Assembly (NCBI GenBank): GCA_002375465.1
Contig: DFLT01000002.1
Span: 141,052 to 205,051 of the forward strand
Origin: Alphaproteobacteria bacterium UBA3612
Lineage (GTDB): Bacteria; Pseudomonadota; Alphaproteobacteria; Sphingomonadales; Sphingomonadaceae
Length of the DNA stretch: 64,000 nt
Direction of reading: 5' to 3'
Made by a program: the position numbers and the translations under genes. Shown here piece after piece: positions 17,559 to 26,142 of this stretch (position 1 is its first letter; each line of letters begins with the position of its first letter). The notes below the pieces were generated by a model that ran no database searches, had not been told where the DNA came from, and saw nothing but the letters and a program-made list of their open reading frames with translations.

Positions 17559-18569
17559 ATGCTTGTGCCGAAGACCGTTCCGACCGTGATGCGCGCGATT
17601 GATCCAGAGGGTCCGGGCGGGCCTGAGATGCTGCAATTGGTGGATCGCCCCGTGCCCGTCGCCGGCGCCGGAGAGGTGCTGATCGAGGTGGCGGCGGCTG
17701 GCGTCAATCGCCCCGACATTCTGCAAAGGCTTGGCCTTTATCCGATGCCGCCGGGCGCCCCCTCCATCATGGGTCTGGAAGTGTCCGGACGGATCGCGGC
17801 GCGTGGTGCTGGCGTAGAGAGTTTCGAAATCGGGCAAGAGGTTTGTGCGCTGGTGGCCGGGGGAGGCTATGCAGATTATGTCGTCGCGCCCGCCGGTTCG
17901 GTCTTGCCGGTGCCGCAGGGCGTCGATCTGTTGGACGCGGCAGGGCTTCCCGAAACCTATTTCACTGTCTGGTCCAATCTATTCGAACGCGGCGCCGTGA
18001 AAGACGGCGAAACGGCGCTGGTTCATGGCGGCACAAGCGGCATTGGAACGACCGCGATCCAATTGTGTAACGCGTTCGGCGTGCGCGTTTTCGTTACTGC
18101 GGGCTCTGACGATAAGTGCGGCGCTGCGAAGGAGGTCGGCGCAGACCTCGCCATCAACTACAAGACGCAGGACTTCGTGGAAGAGGTAAAGGCGGCGGCC
18201 CCGGACGGGGTGGATGTGGTACTGGACATGGTCGGCGGCGATTATGTGGCCCGCAATATCGAATGCCTGGCGGCGGAGGGACGGCACGTCTCCATCGCCT
18301 TTCAGCGGGGGCCACGCGCGGACGTCAGCCTGACGGCTGTGATGTCGAAACGTCTGCGCCTGTCGGGATCGATGCTGCGCCCGCGCGATGCGGAGTTCAA
18401 GGCGCTGGTCGCCCGCAGCCTGCAAAAGACAGTCTGGCCGCTTTTTGCGGAGGGGAAGCTGCGTGCGCTGACGGACCGCATATTCCCGCTGGCAGAGGCC
18501 GCAGACGCGCACCGTCACATGGAGGCTGGGGATCATGTCGGAAAGATCATCCTGAAGGTGGCTGACTAG
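17559..18569 (+). CDS. NAD(P)H-quinone oxidoreductase, zeta-crystallin type
   Basis: A medium-chain dehydrogenase/reductase without catalytic zinc that reduces quinones with NADPH. It has a GroES-like domain (about 12-130: GVNRPDILQR, MGLEVSGRI) and a Rossmann domain with HGGTSGIGTTAIQL, the nucleotide-binding loop of the QOR family. The C-terminus (FPLAEAADAHRHMEAGDHVGKI) is typical. At 336 residues it is slightly long. The ATG at 17559 follows GGGGGAG very closely; the ATG ten codons later (MRAIDPEG) is an alternative start closer to that of relatives. Confidence 0.9.
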   Translation: MLVPKTVPTVMRAIDPEGPGGPEMLQLVDRPVPVAGAGEVLIEVAAAGVNRPDILQRLGLYPMPPGAPSIMGLEVSGRIAARGAGVESFEIGQEVCALVAGGGYADYVVAPAGSVLPVPQGVDLLDAAGLPETYFTVWSNLFERGAVKDGETALVHGGTSGIGTTAIQLCNAFGVRVFVTAGSDDKCGAAKEVGADLAINYKTQDFVEEVKAAAPDGVDVVLDMVGGDYVARNIECLAAEGRHVSIAFQRGPRADVSLTAVMSKRLRLSGSMLRPRDAEFKALVARSLQKTVWPLFAEGKLRALTDRIFPLAEAADAHRHMEAGDHVGKIILKVAD

Positions 18570-18570
18570 C

Positions 18571-18598
18571 GCGCAAGGCGTTACGGCGCCGCTTGCGC
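18571..18598. other. Hairpin between quinone oxidoreductase gene and thrS
   Basis: GCGCAAG and CTTGCGC pair, extended by GGCG/CGCC with one bulge around a 6-base loop. It starts one base after the quinone oxidoreductase stop. There is no T-run, so it is a weak terminator candidate or a leader structure. Confidence 0.4.
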
Positions 18599-18661
18599 CC
18601 AGGGGACATAACGCCGTCGTTTGTCTTGTCCCGGCGGGGCCGCTCGGCCATATGCGCCAGC

Positions 18662-20695
18662 ATGTCTGAAATGTTCACCATCCGCCTGCCCGACGATTCG
18701 ATTCGAGAGGTTCAGCCTGGCACGACACCTGCCGATATTGCCGCAGCGATCGGCCCCGGTCTTGCCAAGGCCGCCATGGCCGCGCGGGTCGATGGAGAGG
18801 TGCGCGACATCATGCGCCCCTTCGACGGCGATGCCCAGCTTGCCTTGATTACCGCCCGCGACGAAGCGGACGCACTGGAACTGGTGCGCCACGATTATGC
18901 CCATGTGCTGGCAGAGGCGGTGCAGTCGCTTTATCCCGGTACGCAGATCACGTTCGGCCCGGCGACGGATGATGGCTTCTATTATGATTTCGCCGCACCT
19001 CAATCGCGCGGCGCCTTCACCGAAGACGACCTGCCTGTCATCGAGGAGGAGATGCGCCGCATCATCAAGGCCGACAAGCCGCTGATCCGTGAGGAATGGT
19101 CGCGCGACCGGCTGATCGACTGGTTCCGTGAAAAGGGCGAGACCTTCAAGGCGGAGTGGGCGGCCGAACTGCCTGAGGGAGAAGCACTGACCGTCTATCA
19201 TAGCGGCCAGCCGGGCAGCGAGGATGGCTGGCTGGATCTTTGCCGGGGGCCGCACCTTGCCTCCACGGGAAAGCTGGACCCGGCGGCATTCAAGCTGACC
19301 CGCGTATCGGGCGCCTATTGGCGCGGCGATCAGAAGAACGCACAGCTCAGCCGCATCTACGGCACCGGCTGGCTGAACAAGAAGCAGCTGAACGCACATC
19401 TGCAGCGCCTCGAGGAGGCGGCGAAGCGCGACCATCGCAAGCTGGGCCAGGAAATGGACCTGTTCCATTTCCAGTCAGAGGCGCAGGGCTCCTGCTTCTG
19501 GCATGCCAAGGGCTATCTGATCTGGCGCGAGCTGGAACGCTATATGCGGCGAAAGCTGGATACCGCCGGCTATGACGAGATCAAGACGCCACAGCTGATG
19601 GACGTCAATCAGTGGGAAAAATCGGGCCATTGGGGCAAATATGCGCAGAACATGTTTGCCGTCCCCGACGAGGTGCCGGATCCTGAAGGGGATGGCAGCG
19701 TGATCAGCGGCGATGCCGACATGATGGCGCTGAAGCCGATGAATTGCCCGGCGCACGTGCTGGTTTTCAAGCAGGGCATCACCAGCTATCGCGAATTGCC
19801 GATCCGCATGGCGGAATTCGGCTGTTGCCACCGCAACGAGCCGCATGGTGCGCTGCACGGCCTGCTGCGCGTGCGCCAGTTCACGCAGGATGACGCGCAT
19901 ATCTTCTGTCGGCAGGACCAGCTGATCGACGAGATCGTCGCCTTTTGCGATCTGCTGGACCAGGTGTATCGCGATCTTGGCTTTGCCGATTATCAGATCA
20001 AGCTGGCACTGCGGCCGGAACAGCGTTTCGGCAGCGACGCGGAATGGGACAGCGCAGAACAGATCCTGCGTGACGCCGTTGCAAAGGCGGGGCGCGCGAC
20101 CGAACATTATGGCTGGGAGGAACTGGAGGGTGAGGGCGCCTTTTATGCGCCAAAGCTGGAATTCCATCTGACCGACGCGATCGGCCGGACCTGGCAGGTC
20201 GGCACGATCCAGGCCGACACCGTCCTGCCGGAGCGGCTGGATGCGAGCTATATCGGCGAGGATGGGGAAAAGCACCGCCCCGTCATGCTGCACCGCGCCA
20301 TTCTGGGCACGTTCGAGCGCTTCATCGGTATTCTGATCGAACATTATGCCGGTAAGCTGCCGCTCTGGTTGGCGCCGACGCAGGTCGTCGTCGCGACGAT
20401 CGTGTCCGATGCGGATGAATATGCGCTGCGGGCTGTCGAGACGCTGAAGGCGGCCGGGCTGCGCGTAGAATCCGACCTTCGCAACGAAAAAATCAATTAC
20501 AAGGTCCGCGAGCACAGCCTTGCAAAGGTCCCCTATCTTCTGGTGGTCGGCAAGCGCGAGGCAGAGGAAGGGACCGTTGCCGTCCGCCGCCTGGGTTCCG
20601 ACGAGCATCAGCGCGTCATCTCGCTGGAGGATATTGTCGGGGAACTGCGTAGCGCGGCGCTTCCGCCCGATCTGTCGGACGCTCCAGCGGCCTAA
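18662..20695 (+). CDS. thrS: Threonine--tRNA ligase
   Basis: Class II aminoacyl-tRNA synthetase charging tRNA-Thr. It has an N-terminal TGS domain (MFTIRLPDDSIREVQPGTTP), then the editing TAD/SAD domain with HDYAH and CRGPH zinc-type motifs. The catalytic core contains MNCPAHVLVFK with the zinc-binding Cys, and RMAEFGCCHRNEPHGALHGL (motif 2); the C-terminal anticodon-binding domain follows (VVATIVSDADEYA). The ATG at 18662 gives 677 residues; the frame extends upstream but the conserved N-terminus begins here. infC follows 91 bp downstream, the classical thrS-infC order, but rpmI and rplT are not next. Confidence 0.97.
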   Translation: MSEMFTIRLPDDSIREVQPGTTPADIAAAIGPGLAKAAMAARVDGEVRDIMRPFDGDAQLALITARDEADALELVRHDYAHVLAEAVQSLYPGTQITFGPATDDGFYYDFAAPQSRGAFTEDDLPVIEEEMRRIIKADKPLIREEWSRDRLIDWFREKGETFKAEWAAELPEGEALTVYHSGQPGSEDGWLDLCRGPHLASTGKLDPAAFKLTRVSGAYWRGDQKNAQLSRIYGTGWLNKKQLNAHLQRLEEAAKRDHRKLGQEMDLFHFQSEAQGSCFWHAKGYLIWRELERYMRRKLDTAGYDEIKTPQLMDVNQWEKSGHWGKYAQNMFAVPDEVPDPEGDGSVISGDADMMALKPMNCPAHVLVFKQGITSYRELPIRMAEFGCCHRNEPHGALHGLLRVRQFTQDDAHIFCRQDQLIDEIVAFCDLLDQVYRDLGFADYQIKLALRPEQRFGSDAEWDSAEQILRDAVAKAGRATEHYGWEELEGEGAFYAPKLEFHLTDAIGRTWQVGTIQADTVLPERLDASYIGEDGEKHRPVMLHRAILGTFERFIGILIEHYAGKLPLWLAPTQVVVATIVSDADEYALRAVETLKAAGLRVESDLRNEKINYKVREHSLAKVPYLLVVGKREAEEGTVAVRRLGSDEHQRVISLEDIVGELRSAALPPDLSDAPAA

Positions 20696-20786
20696 ACAGC
20701 TACATTTCCGGACCCTCTTTTCGTTTGCCCCGTGTTCACTTACATTGGGGACAGCGAATCTATTTGTTGAACCATCAGGAGACCAG

Positions 20787-21353
20787 ATTATCCGACCGCC
20801 TCTTACGACCCGGCGCGGGCCCACGCCCCCGCCTTTCCAGGGACCGCGCTATAACGAGTTCATTCAGGAACCGAAGGTCCGGGTTATCGACGATGACGGC
20901 GAAAATCTGGGTGTCCTCTACACCAAGGAAGCGATTGAGCAGGCGAAAGAGGCCGGCCTCGACCTGGTGATCGTCAGCCCGAATGCCGACCCGCCCGTCG
21001 CCAAGTTCCTGGACGTCGGCAAGTTCAAGTTCGAGGCCCAGAAAAAGGCGAACGCTGCAAAGAAAAAGCAGAAGCGCCAGGAAATCAAAGAGATAAAGAT
21101 GCGTCCGAACATCGACGACCATGATTACATGGTCAAGATGAAGAAGGTGCACGAGTTCATCGAGGAAGGTGACAAGGTGAAGATCACCCTGCGCTTCCGG
21201 GGCCGCGAAATGGCGCACCAGCAGCTGGGCATGGAGCTTTTGAAGCGCGTGCAGGACGACACGGCAGAGGGCGCCAAGGTCGAGGCCTATCCTCGACTGG
21301 AGGGCCGCCAGATGCTGATGGTCATCTCGCCAAAGGCGAAGGGCCAGGCCTGA
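20787..21353 (+). CDS. infC: Translation initiation factor IF-3, ATT start
   Basis: IF-3 prevents premature 50S joining and monitors the initiator tRNA. The conserved N-domain begins PRYNEFIQEPKVRVIDDDG and the C-domain includes MRPNIDDHDYMVKMKK and GDKVKITLRFRGREM. No ATG precedes the conserved start in a suitable place. Instead an ATT codon at 20787 lies 5 bases after AGGAG (20777-20781), giving 188 residues. An AUU start is the hallmark of infC and underlies its known autorepression in enterobacteria, so the same control is likely here. Confidence 0.95.
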   Translation: MIRPPLTTRRGPTPPPFQGPRYNEFIQEPKVRVIDDDGENLGVLYTKEAIEQAKEAGLDLVIVSPNADPPVAKFLDVGKFKFEAQKKANAAKKKQKRQEIKEIKMRPNIDDHDYMVKMKKVHEFIEEGDKVKITLRFRGREMAHQQLGMELLKRVQDDTAEGAKVEAYPRLEGRQMLMVISPKAKGQA

Positions 21354-21427
21354 CGGCTATCCTCAACGCCGCACTGTCGGGGTTTCCGAATCCAGACGTG
21401 CGGCGCAGGCCGACAGGCGACACGAGC

Positions 21428-21449
21428 GTCGTTCCCCTGCGGGAATGAC
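21428..21449. repeat. REP-like palindrome
   Basis: GTCGTTCCC and GGGAATGAC pair around CTGC. This matches the common dispersed GTCATTCCC...GGGAATGAC type of extragenic palindrome. It lies in the convergent gap between infC and the Old Yellow Enzyme gene and may help terminate transcription. Confidence 0.55.
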
Positions 21450-21511
21450 CGGCGGCAGGGGGCGGCCTATGGTTCACGCCGCCCCACGCTTCTGGGCTTG
21501 TCACACCTGCT

Positions 21512-22615
21512 TCAGGCTGCGTCCGCCGTCCGCTCTCCGCCATATACCGGGTAATCGATATAGCCTTCGCGGCCATTGGAATACCAGGTTTCCTGGTCCG
21601 CATCCTGCAACGGCCAGCCGTGGCGGAAGCGCGCCACCAGATCGGGATTGCCGATGAAGGGGCGGCCATAGCTGATTGCGTCGGCTTTCCCCTCGGCAAT
21701 GGTTTTTGCCCCCTCGGCCGCATCATATTCGCCGTTCAGGACCAGAACGCCATCATATAGCTGGCGGATCAGCGGGCTCATCGGGGGCTCGTCTGACTGG
21801 TTGAAAGTGCCATCGGCGCGGGGCTCCCTCAGTTCCAGGAAGGACAGGCCGCGTCCCGACAACATTCGCGCCGCCTCGCCGAACACCCGTTCGGGGCGTG
21901 AATCGATCGCGCCCTTTACCTCGCCGGAGGGGGAAAGGCGCACCGCTGTCCGGTCCGCCCCCACTTCGCCGGTGACGGCCTCCACCACCTGCTTCAGGAA
22001 GCGGACGCGGTTTTCCGGGCTGCCGCCATATTCATCGTCCCGATGATTGGTGCTGTCCTTCAGGAATTCGTCGATCAGATAGCCATTGGCGCCATGTATC
22101 TGGACGCCGTCGAATCCGGCGGTGCGTGCATTTCGGGCCGCCCTTACATAATCCTCCAGTGTCGCTTCGATCTCTGATTTGGTCAGCGTATGCGGAACAA
22201 CATAATCTTTCTTGCCGTCCGGCGTATGCGCCTGGCCCGGGGCCGCGATGGCGGATGGGGATACCGGCGTTTCGCCCGAGGTCGCGGGATGCGACAGGCG
22301 GCCCATGTGCCATAATTGCGCGTAAAAATGGCCGCCCTGCGCGTGTACGGCCTCGACGATGGGTTTCCACGCTTCCACCTGCGCATCGTTCCAAAGGCCG
22401 GGCGCGTTGGGCCAGCCCAGCCCCACGCGGCTGATGCCCGTCGCTTCGGACAGGATCAGGCCCGCAGCAGCGCGTTGAGCGTAATATTCAGCCACGAAGC
22501 CCTGCTGAATGCCGTCCGCATCGGCACGGGCGCGGGTCAGCGGCGCCATGAAGATCCGGTTGCGCACGGGATTGGCGCCGATGGTGATGGGGTCGAAAAG
22601 CGGATCGAGCGTCAT
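21512..22615 (-). CDS. Old Yellow Enzyme family flavoprotein (alkene reductase)
   Basis: FMN-dependent NADPH oxidoreductase that reduces activated C=C bonds or nitro groups (NemA/OYE family). The TIM barrel of 367 residues opens with the family start LFDPITIGANPVRNRIFMAP. It carries SEATGISRVGLGWPNAPG, the substrate-binding HGANGYL followed by DEFLKDSTNHRDDEYGGS, and the C-terminal YGRPFIGNPDLVARF. AGGAGA upstream supports the start. It is divergent from the antiporter gene. The substrate is not predictable. Confidence 0.93.
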   Translation of the reverse strand: MTLDPLFDPITIGANPVRNRIFMAPLTRARADADGIQQGFVAEYYAQRAAAGLILSEATGISRVGLGWPNAPGLWNDAQVEAWKPIVEAVHAQGGHFYAQLWHMGRLSHPATSGETPVSPSAIAAPGQAHTPDGKKDYVVPHTLTKSEIEATLEDYVRAARNARTAGFDGVQIHGANGYLIDEFLKDSTNHRDDEYGGSPENRVRFLKQVVEAVTGEVGADRTAVRLSPSGEVKGAIDSRPERVFGEAARMLSGRGLSFLELREPRADGTFNQSDEPPMSPLIRQLYDGVLVLNGEYDAAEGAKTIAEGKADAISYGRPFIGNPDLVARFRHGWPLQDADQETWYSNGREGYIDYPVYGGERTADAA

Positions 22616-22750
22616 GCCGAAATATCTCCTGGTTCGTTTCAGAACAGATAGTGTGGGCCGGGCAGCCCACCAGCATGGCTTTGCTTGTGCACGTGAAAGC
22701 GCGCATTGGTCCTATTGCCGTGGCGGCGCGTTCGTCGCAGGAGGCGCAAC

Positions 22751-23989
22751 ATGAGCGATGGAATGTTCGGCCTGGATCCCTATCACCTGCTGCTGCTGGG
22801 CGCGGGGATCGTTATCATTCTCGCCTATTGGTTGCCCCGTTTCGTTTCCACACATGAACCTGCGGCATCCGGGCTCCTGATTCTCGGCGGGCTGGGCGCC
22901 TTTGGTTTCCTGTCGGGCATGCCGGAATTGTTCAGTCCGGTAGAACGCCCGAAAATCTGGGAATTGGCAAGTGAACTGGCGGTGATCATTGCCTTGTTCG
23001 GGACCGGGCTCCGGATTGATAAACTTGCCGATTGGAGCGCCTGGCGCCCGACGACGGGGCTCCTCCTTATTGGCATGCCGCTCACCATCCTGGGTGTCGC
23101 CCTGCTCGGTTTGTGGGCTGGCTTTGGCTTGGCCGCTGCGCTGCTCCTGGGGGCGGTTCTGGCCCCGACCGACCCCGTTCTGGCCGCCGATGTTCAGGTC
23201 GGCCCGCCGCTGGAGGGGGGCGAGCATCCGGTTCGTTTCGCCCTGACCAGCGAGGCGGGGCTCAACGATGGCCTGGCCTTTCCCTTTGTCTATTTGGGAA
23301 TTCTCGTTGCGTCGGCGGAGTTCGCGCTGGGTGAGTGGGTCGGCTTTTATGTGCTGTACAAGATTGCGTTTGGCGCAGTCGGCGGTGCGGCAGCGGGCTG
23401 GCTGTTGGGCAAGCTGATGTTTGCCGTCCCGCGCGTCAATCTTTTGGCGGACAGTGGATCCGGGGTCGTCGCACTGGCGGGTGTCCTCGTCACCTATGGC
23501 CTGTGCGAACTTTCAGAAGGTTACGGCTTCATCGCCGTTTTCGTCATGGGCCTCGTCCTGCGCCGGCAGGAGGCCGACCACGAATTTCACAAGCGGCTTC
23601 ACACCTTCTCCGAAAGCCTGGAACATGCGGTAACGTCAATCCTCCTGGTGATGCTGGGCGGCGCCCTGCCGCTGCTGTGGCCGTTTCTCGACTGGCGCAT
23701 AGCCGTTCTGGCGGTCGCCCTGATCTTCATCGTGCGACCGCTGGCGGGCATGTTGTCTACGGCCGGCAGTGCGCTCAGTTATCCGCAACGTGCGATTGTG
23801 GCCTTTTACGGCGTGCGGGGCATCGGATCGATTTACTATCTCGCCTATGCTGCGGGCAGTGCGGAATTCGGGCGGATCGATGCGTTGTGGGCGACCGTGG
23901 CATTCACGATCCTCCTCTCCACCATCGTCCATGGCTTTACGGCCGGCAGTGTGGTCGGCCCAGCCACGCGGGAAAAGAAGGCGAAATAG
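22751..23989 (+). CDS. Cation:proton antiporter, CPA1/NhaP type
   Basis: Inner-membrane antiporter exchanging Na+ or K+ for protons. About twelve hydrophobic segments span the 412 residues. The ion-site motif APTDPVLAADVQVG and the EAGLNDGLAFPFV signature are those of NhaP/NHE-type transporters, and YGVRGIGSIYYLAYA matches the late conserved segment. The ATG at 22751 is selected because AGGAGG sits 6 bases upstream; an in-frame ATG at 22706 would add an arginine-rich tail. No cytosolic regulatory domain is present. Confidence 0.92.
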   Translation: MSDGMFGLDPYHLLLLGAGIVIILAYWLPRFVSTHEPAASGLLILGGLGAFGFLSGMPELFSPVERPKIWELASELAVIIALFGTGLRIDKLADWSAWRPTTGLLLIGMPLTILGVALLGLWAGFGLAAALLLGAVLAPTDPVLAADVQVGPPLEGGEHPVRFALTSEAGLNDGLAFPFVYLGILVASAEFALGEWVGFYVLYKIAFGAVGGAAAGWLLGKLMFAVPRVNLLADSGSGVVALAGVLVTYGLCELSEGYGFIAVFVMGLVLRRQEADHEFHKRLHTFSESLEHAVTSILLVMLGGALPLLWPFLDWRIAVLAVALIFIVRPLAGMLSTAGSALSYPQRAIVAFYGVRGIGSIYYLAYAAGSAEFGRIDALWATVAFTILLSTIVHGFTAGSVVGPATREKKAK

Positions 23990-24004
23990 CCATTATGTGA
24001 ATTT

Positions 24005-24040
24005 TTTGTGCAGCGCACAAAGCTGTAACATCCTTCTGCC
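24005..24040. promoter_or_regulatory. Palindrome and possible Pho-box half-site before the PlcP-like gene
   Basis: TTTGTGC and GCACAAA form a perfect 7+7 palindrome around AGC (24005-24021), directly followed by CTGTAAC (24023-24029). The latter resembles half of a PhoB box, 49 bp before the start codon. The second half-site is poor, so PhoB control is only suggested. The palindrome could bind another regulator. Confidence 0.3.
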
Positions 24041-24077
24041 TTAAGCCAAGCGACTCCGGAGCAGCGGGATAAACGAC

Positions 24078-24944
24078 ATGCTTGGCAAAATTCACGGCGC
24101 GGGAGTGCGTGATGTTCTGGCGGAGATAGAGGCCGGACCCTCCATCCCCGAACGATGCTGGAATTCGCGCACCCGCTATCGCACGATCTGGATTTCCGAC
24201 GTCCATCTGGGAACGCGCGGCTGCAATGCCGACATGCTGATCGATTTCCTCGACAGCGTCGACAGCGACACGATGTATCTGGTCGGCGACATCATCGACG
24301 GCTGGCGCCTTCGCAAGACCTGGCACTGGCCGGTCAAGCATAACGACATTCTGTGGCGCATCCTGAAGCGCGCCCGGCGCGGCACCGGCGTCGTCTATAT
24401 CCCCGGCAATCATGACGAGGCATTCCGCCAGTTCGTCGGCATGAATTTCGGCGGCGTGGAGATCAAGCGCAAGGCCATTCACGAAACCGCCGACGGCCGC
24501 CGCCTGCTCGTCTGTCATGGCGACGAATTCGACGCGGTCGTCCTTTATGCACGGTGGCTCGCCCTTCTTGGCGATGCCGCCTATATCGGCATGATGAAGC
24601 TCAACTGGCTGCTGAACAAGGTGCGCAGCAGGCTTGGCATGCCCTATTGGTCGCTATCGAAGCACGCCAAGCACAAGGTCAAGAACGCCGCACAATTCAT
24701 CGGCCAGTTTGAGGAGGCTGTGGCAAAAGCCGCAGGCATACGCGGCCTCGACGGTGTCGTCTGCGGTCATATTCACACAGCAGAATTCCGCCAGATCGAC
24801 GGCATCGAATATTATAATGACGGCGACTGGGTGGAGGGGTGCACCGCCCTTGTCGAACATTTTGACGGCCGCATGGAAATTCTGCACTGGGCTGACATCA
24901 TGGCGGCGCGCGATGCGCCGGTGGAATTGCGTACCGCCGCCTAG
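24078..24944 (+). CDS. plcP: Metallophosphoesterase, PlcP-like (LpxH-related)
   Basis: Calcineurin-like phosphoesterase of 288 residues. The metal ligands are all visible: D41-x-H43 (ISDVHLG), D71 (VGDIIDGW), N111-H112 (PGNHDE), H147 (CHGDEFD), and H231-x-H233 (GHIHTAEF). This profile fits two related groups: UDP-2,3-diacylglucosamine diphosphatases (lipid A synthesis) and PlcP phospholipase C, which removes phospholipid head groups during phosphate starvation. The adjacent glycosyltransferase, 60 bp downstream on the same strand, favours PlcP, since plcP-agt pairs are known in alphaproteobacteria. Family certain; the specific role is inferred from context. Confidence 0.72.
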   Translation: MLGKIHGAGVRDVLAEIEAGPSIPERCWNSRTRYRTIWISDVHLGTRGCNADMLIDFLDSVDSDTMYLVGDIIDGWRLRKTWHWPVKHNDILWRILKRARRGTGVVYIPGNHDEAFRQFVGMNFGGVEIKRKAIHETADGRRLLVCHGDEFDAVVLYARWLALLGDAAYIGMMKLNWLLNKVRSRLGMPYWSLSKHAKHKVKNAAQFIGQFEEAVAKAAGIRGLDGVVCGHIHTAEFRQIDGIEYYNDGDWVEGCTALVEHFDGRMEILHWADIMAARDAPVELRTAA

Positions 24945-25004
24945 CCCGTGGCCGTTAGTTGCGGGTAAGGTCGCCCTCGGACCAATGCTGGAAGAAGGCT
25001 CACG

Positions 25005-26057
25005 ATGAAGATCACCATCGTCACCGATGCCTGGGCACCGCAAGTGAACGGTGTCGTCCGAACCTTGGAAACCGTGCGGCGGGAACTCGAAAGCCGCGGC
25101 GATTGCGTCGACGTGATATCGCCGGACCTGTTCCCGAATTGCGCCTGCCCGTCATATCCGGAAATCCGCCTGGCGCTGGTCTGGTCGGGGCAGATCGGCG
25201 CGCGCTTCAAGCGCTTTTGCCCTGACGCCGTCCATATCGCGACGGAGGGGCCGCTCGGTCTCGCCGCGCGCCGCTGGTGCCAGCGCAAGGGGCTACCCTT
25301 CACAACGGCATATCATACCCAGTTCCCGGACTATGTCGCCGCGCGCACGGGATTGCCGGCCCGCTGGCTATGGCATTTCGAACGCTGGTTTCACCGGCCC
25401 GCCAGCGCGACACTGGCGGCGACGCCCAGCCTGCGTGCCCAGCTGGAGGAGGAGGGGATCGGCCCGCTTCTGCCGTTCGGACGCGGCGTCGACTTTGCCG
25501 CATTTCCCGCTCAGCCGCCGCCGCGCCCCGCCGCCTTTGCCGGGCTTCCCGGTCCCATCCAGCTTTATGTCGGACGTATCGCGGTCGAGAAGAACATCGA
25601 GGGGTTCCTGGAAATCGACTCGCCAGGAACGAAGGTGCTGGTGGGTGATGGTCCGGCGCGTGCCGATCTGGCGCGGCAATACCCGGCTGCTCGCTTTCTC
25701 GGCCCTCTGCATGGGGAGGATCTCGCCGCCGCCTATGCCCATGCAGATGTCTTCGTATTCCCCAGCCGCACGGACACGTTCGGCATGGTGATCATAGAGG
25801 CGTTGGCCTCGGGAACTCCCGTTGCCGCGTATCCGGTACAGGGACCGATCGACCTCGTGACGCCAGAAGTCGGGTCGCTATCCGAGGATCTGGCGGTCGC
25901 CATCCAGCAGGCGCTGACGCGGGACCGTACGCAATGCCGTGAATATGGCCGCAGCTTCACCTGGGAAAAGGCCACCAGCGAATTCCGCAGCGCGCTGGCG
26001 CGTTTTTCCACCGATCAGCGTGCGGACGCATTTGGCGTCGCCCCCCTGGCCGCTTGA
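25005..26057 (+). CDS. Family 4 glycosyltransferase, possibly glycolipid-forming (Agt-like)
   Basis: GT-B glycosyltransferase of 350 residues. The N-terminal domain opens MKITIVTDAWAPQVNGVVRT, as in diacylglycerol/mannosyl-type GT4 enzymes, with AYHTQFPDYVAART in the acceptor region. The C-terminal domain has YVGRIAVEKN and the nucleotide-sugar motif PSRTDTFGMVIIEALASGTP, with the paired glutamates of GT4. AAGAAGG precedes the start. Placed directly after the PlcP-like gene it may glycosylate the diacylglycerol that enzyme releases, giving phosphorus-free glycolipids. The sugar and acceptor are not shown by sequence. Confidence 0.85.
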   Translation: MKITIVTDAWAPQVNGVVRTLETVRRELESRGDCVDVISPDLFPNCACPSYPEIRLALVWSGQIGARFKRFCPDAVHIATEGPLGLAARRWCQRKGLPFTTAYHTQFPDYVAARTGLPARWLWHFERWFHRPASATLAATPSLRAQLEEEGIGPLLPFGRGVDFAAFPAQPPPRPAAFAGLPGPIQLYVGRIAVEKNIEGFLEIDSPGTKVLVGDGPARADLARQYPAARFLGPLHGEDLAAAYAHADVFVFPSRTDTFGMVIIEALASGTPVAAYPVQGPIDLVTPEVGSLSEDLAVAIQQALTRDRTQCREYGRSFTWEKATSEFRSALARFSTDQRADAFGVAPLAA

Positions 26058-26142
26058 TCGGCGGGCCCGCGAAGCCTATATCATTCCCATGCGAGGCCGT
26101 TCCGAAAGGGGCGGCCCTTTTTATATCCGAAGGATTGGCGCC

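Noticed and set aside
18570..18661. T-box or other amino-acid riboswitch before thrS
   Set aside because: No specifier loop or antiterminator is visible, and such elements are not expected in this group.
24005..24021. Terminator of the antiporter gene
   Set aside because: The hairpin lacks a T-run downstream on the + strand and lies in a promoter region.
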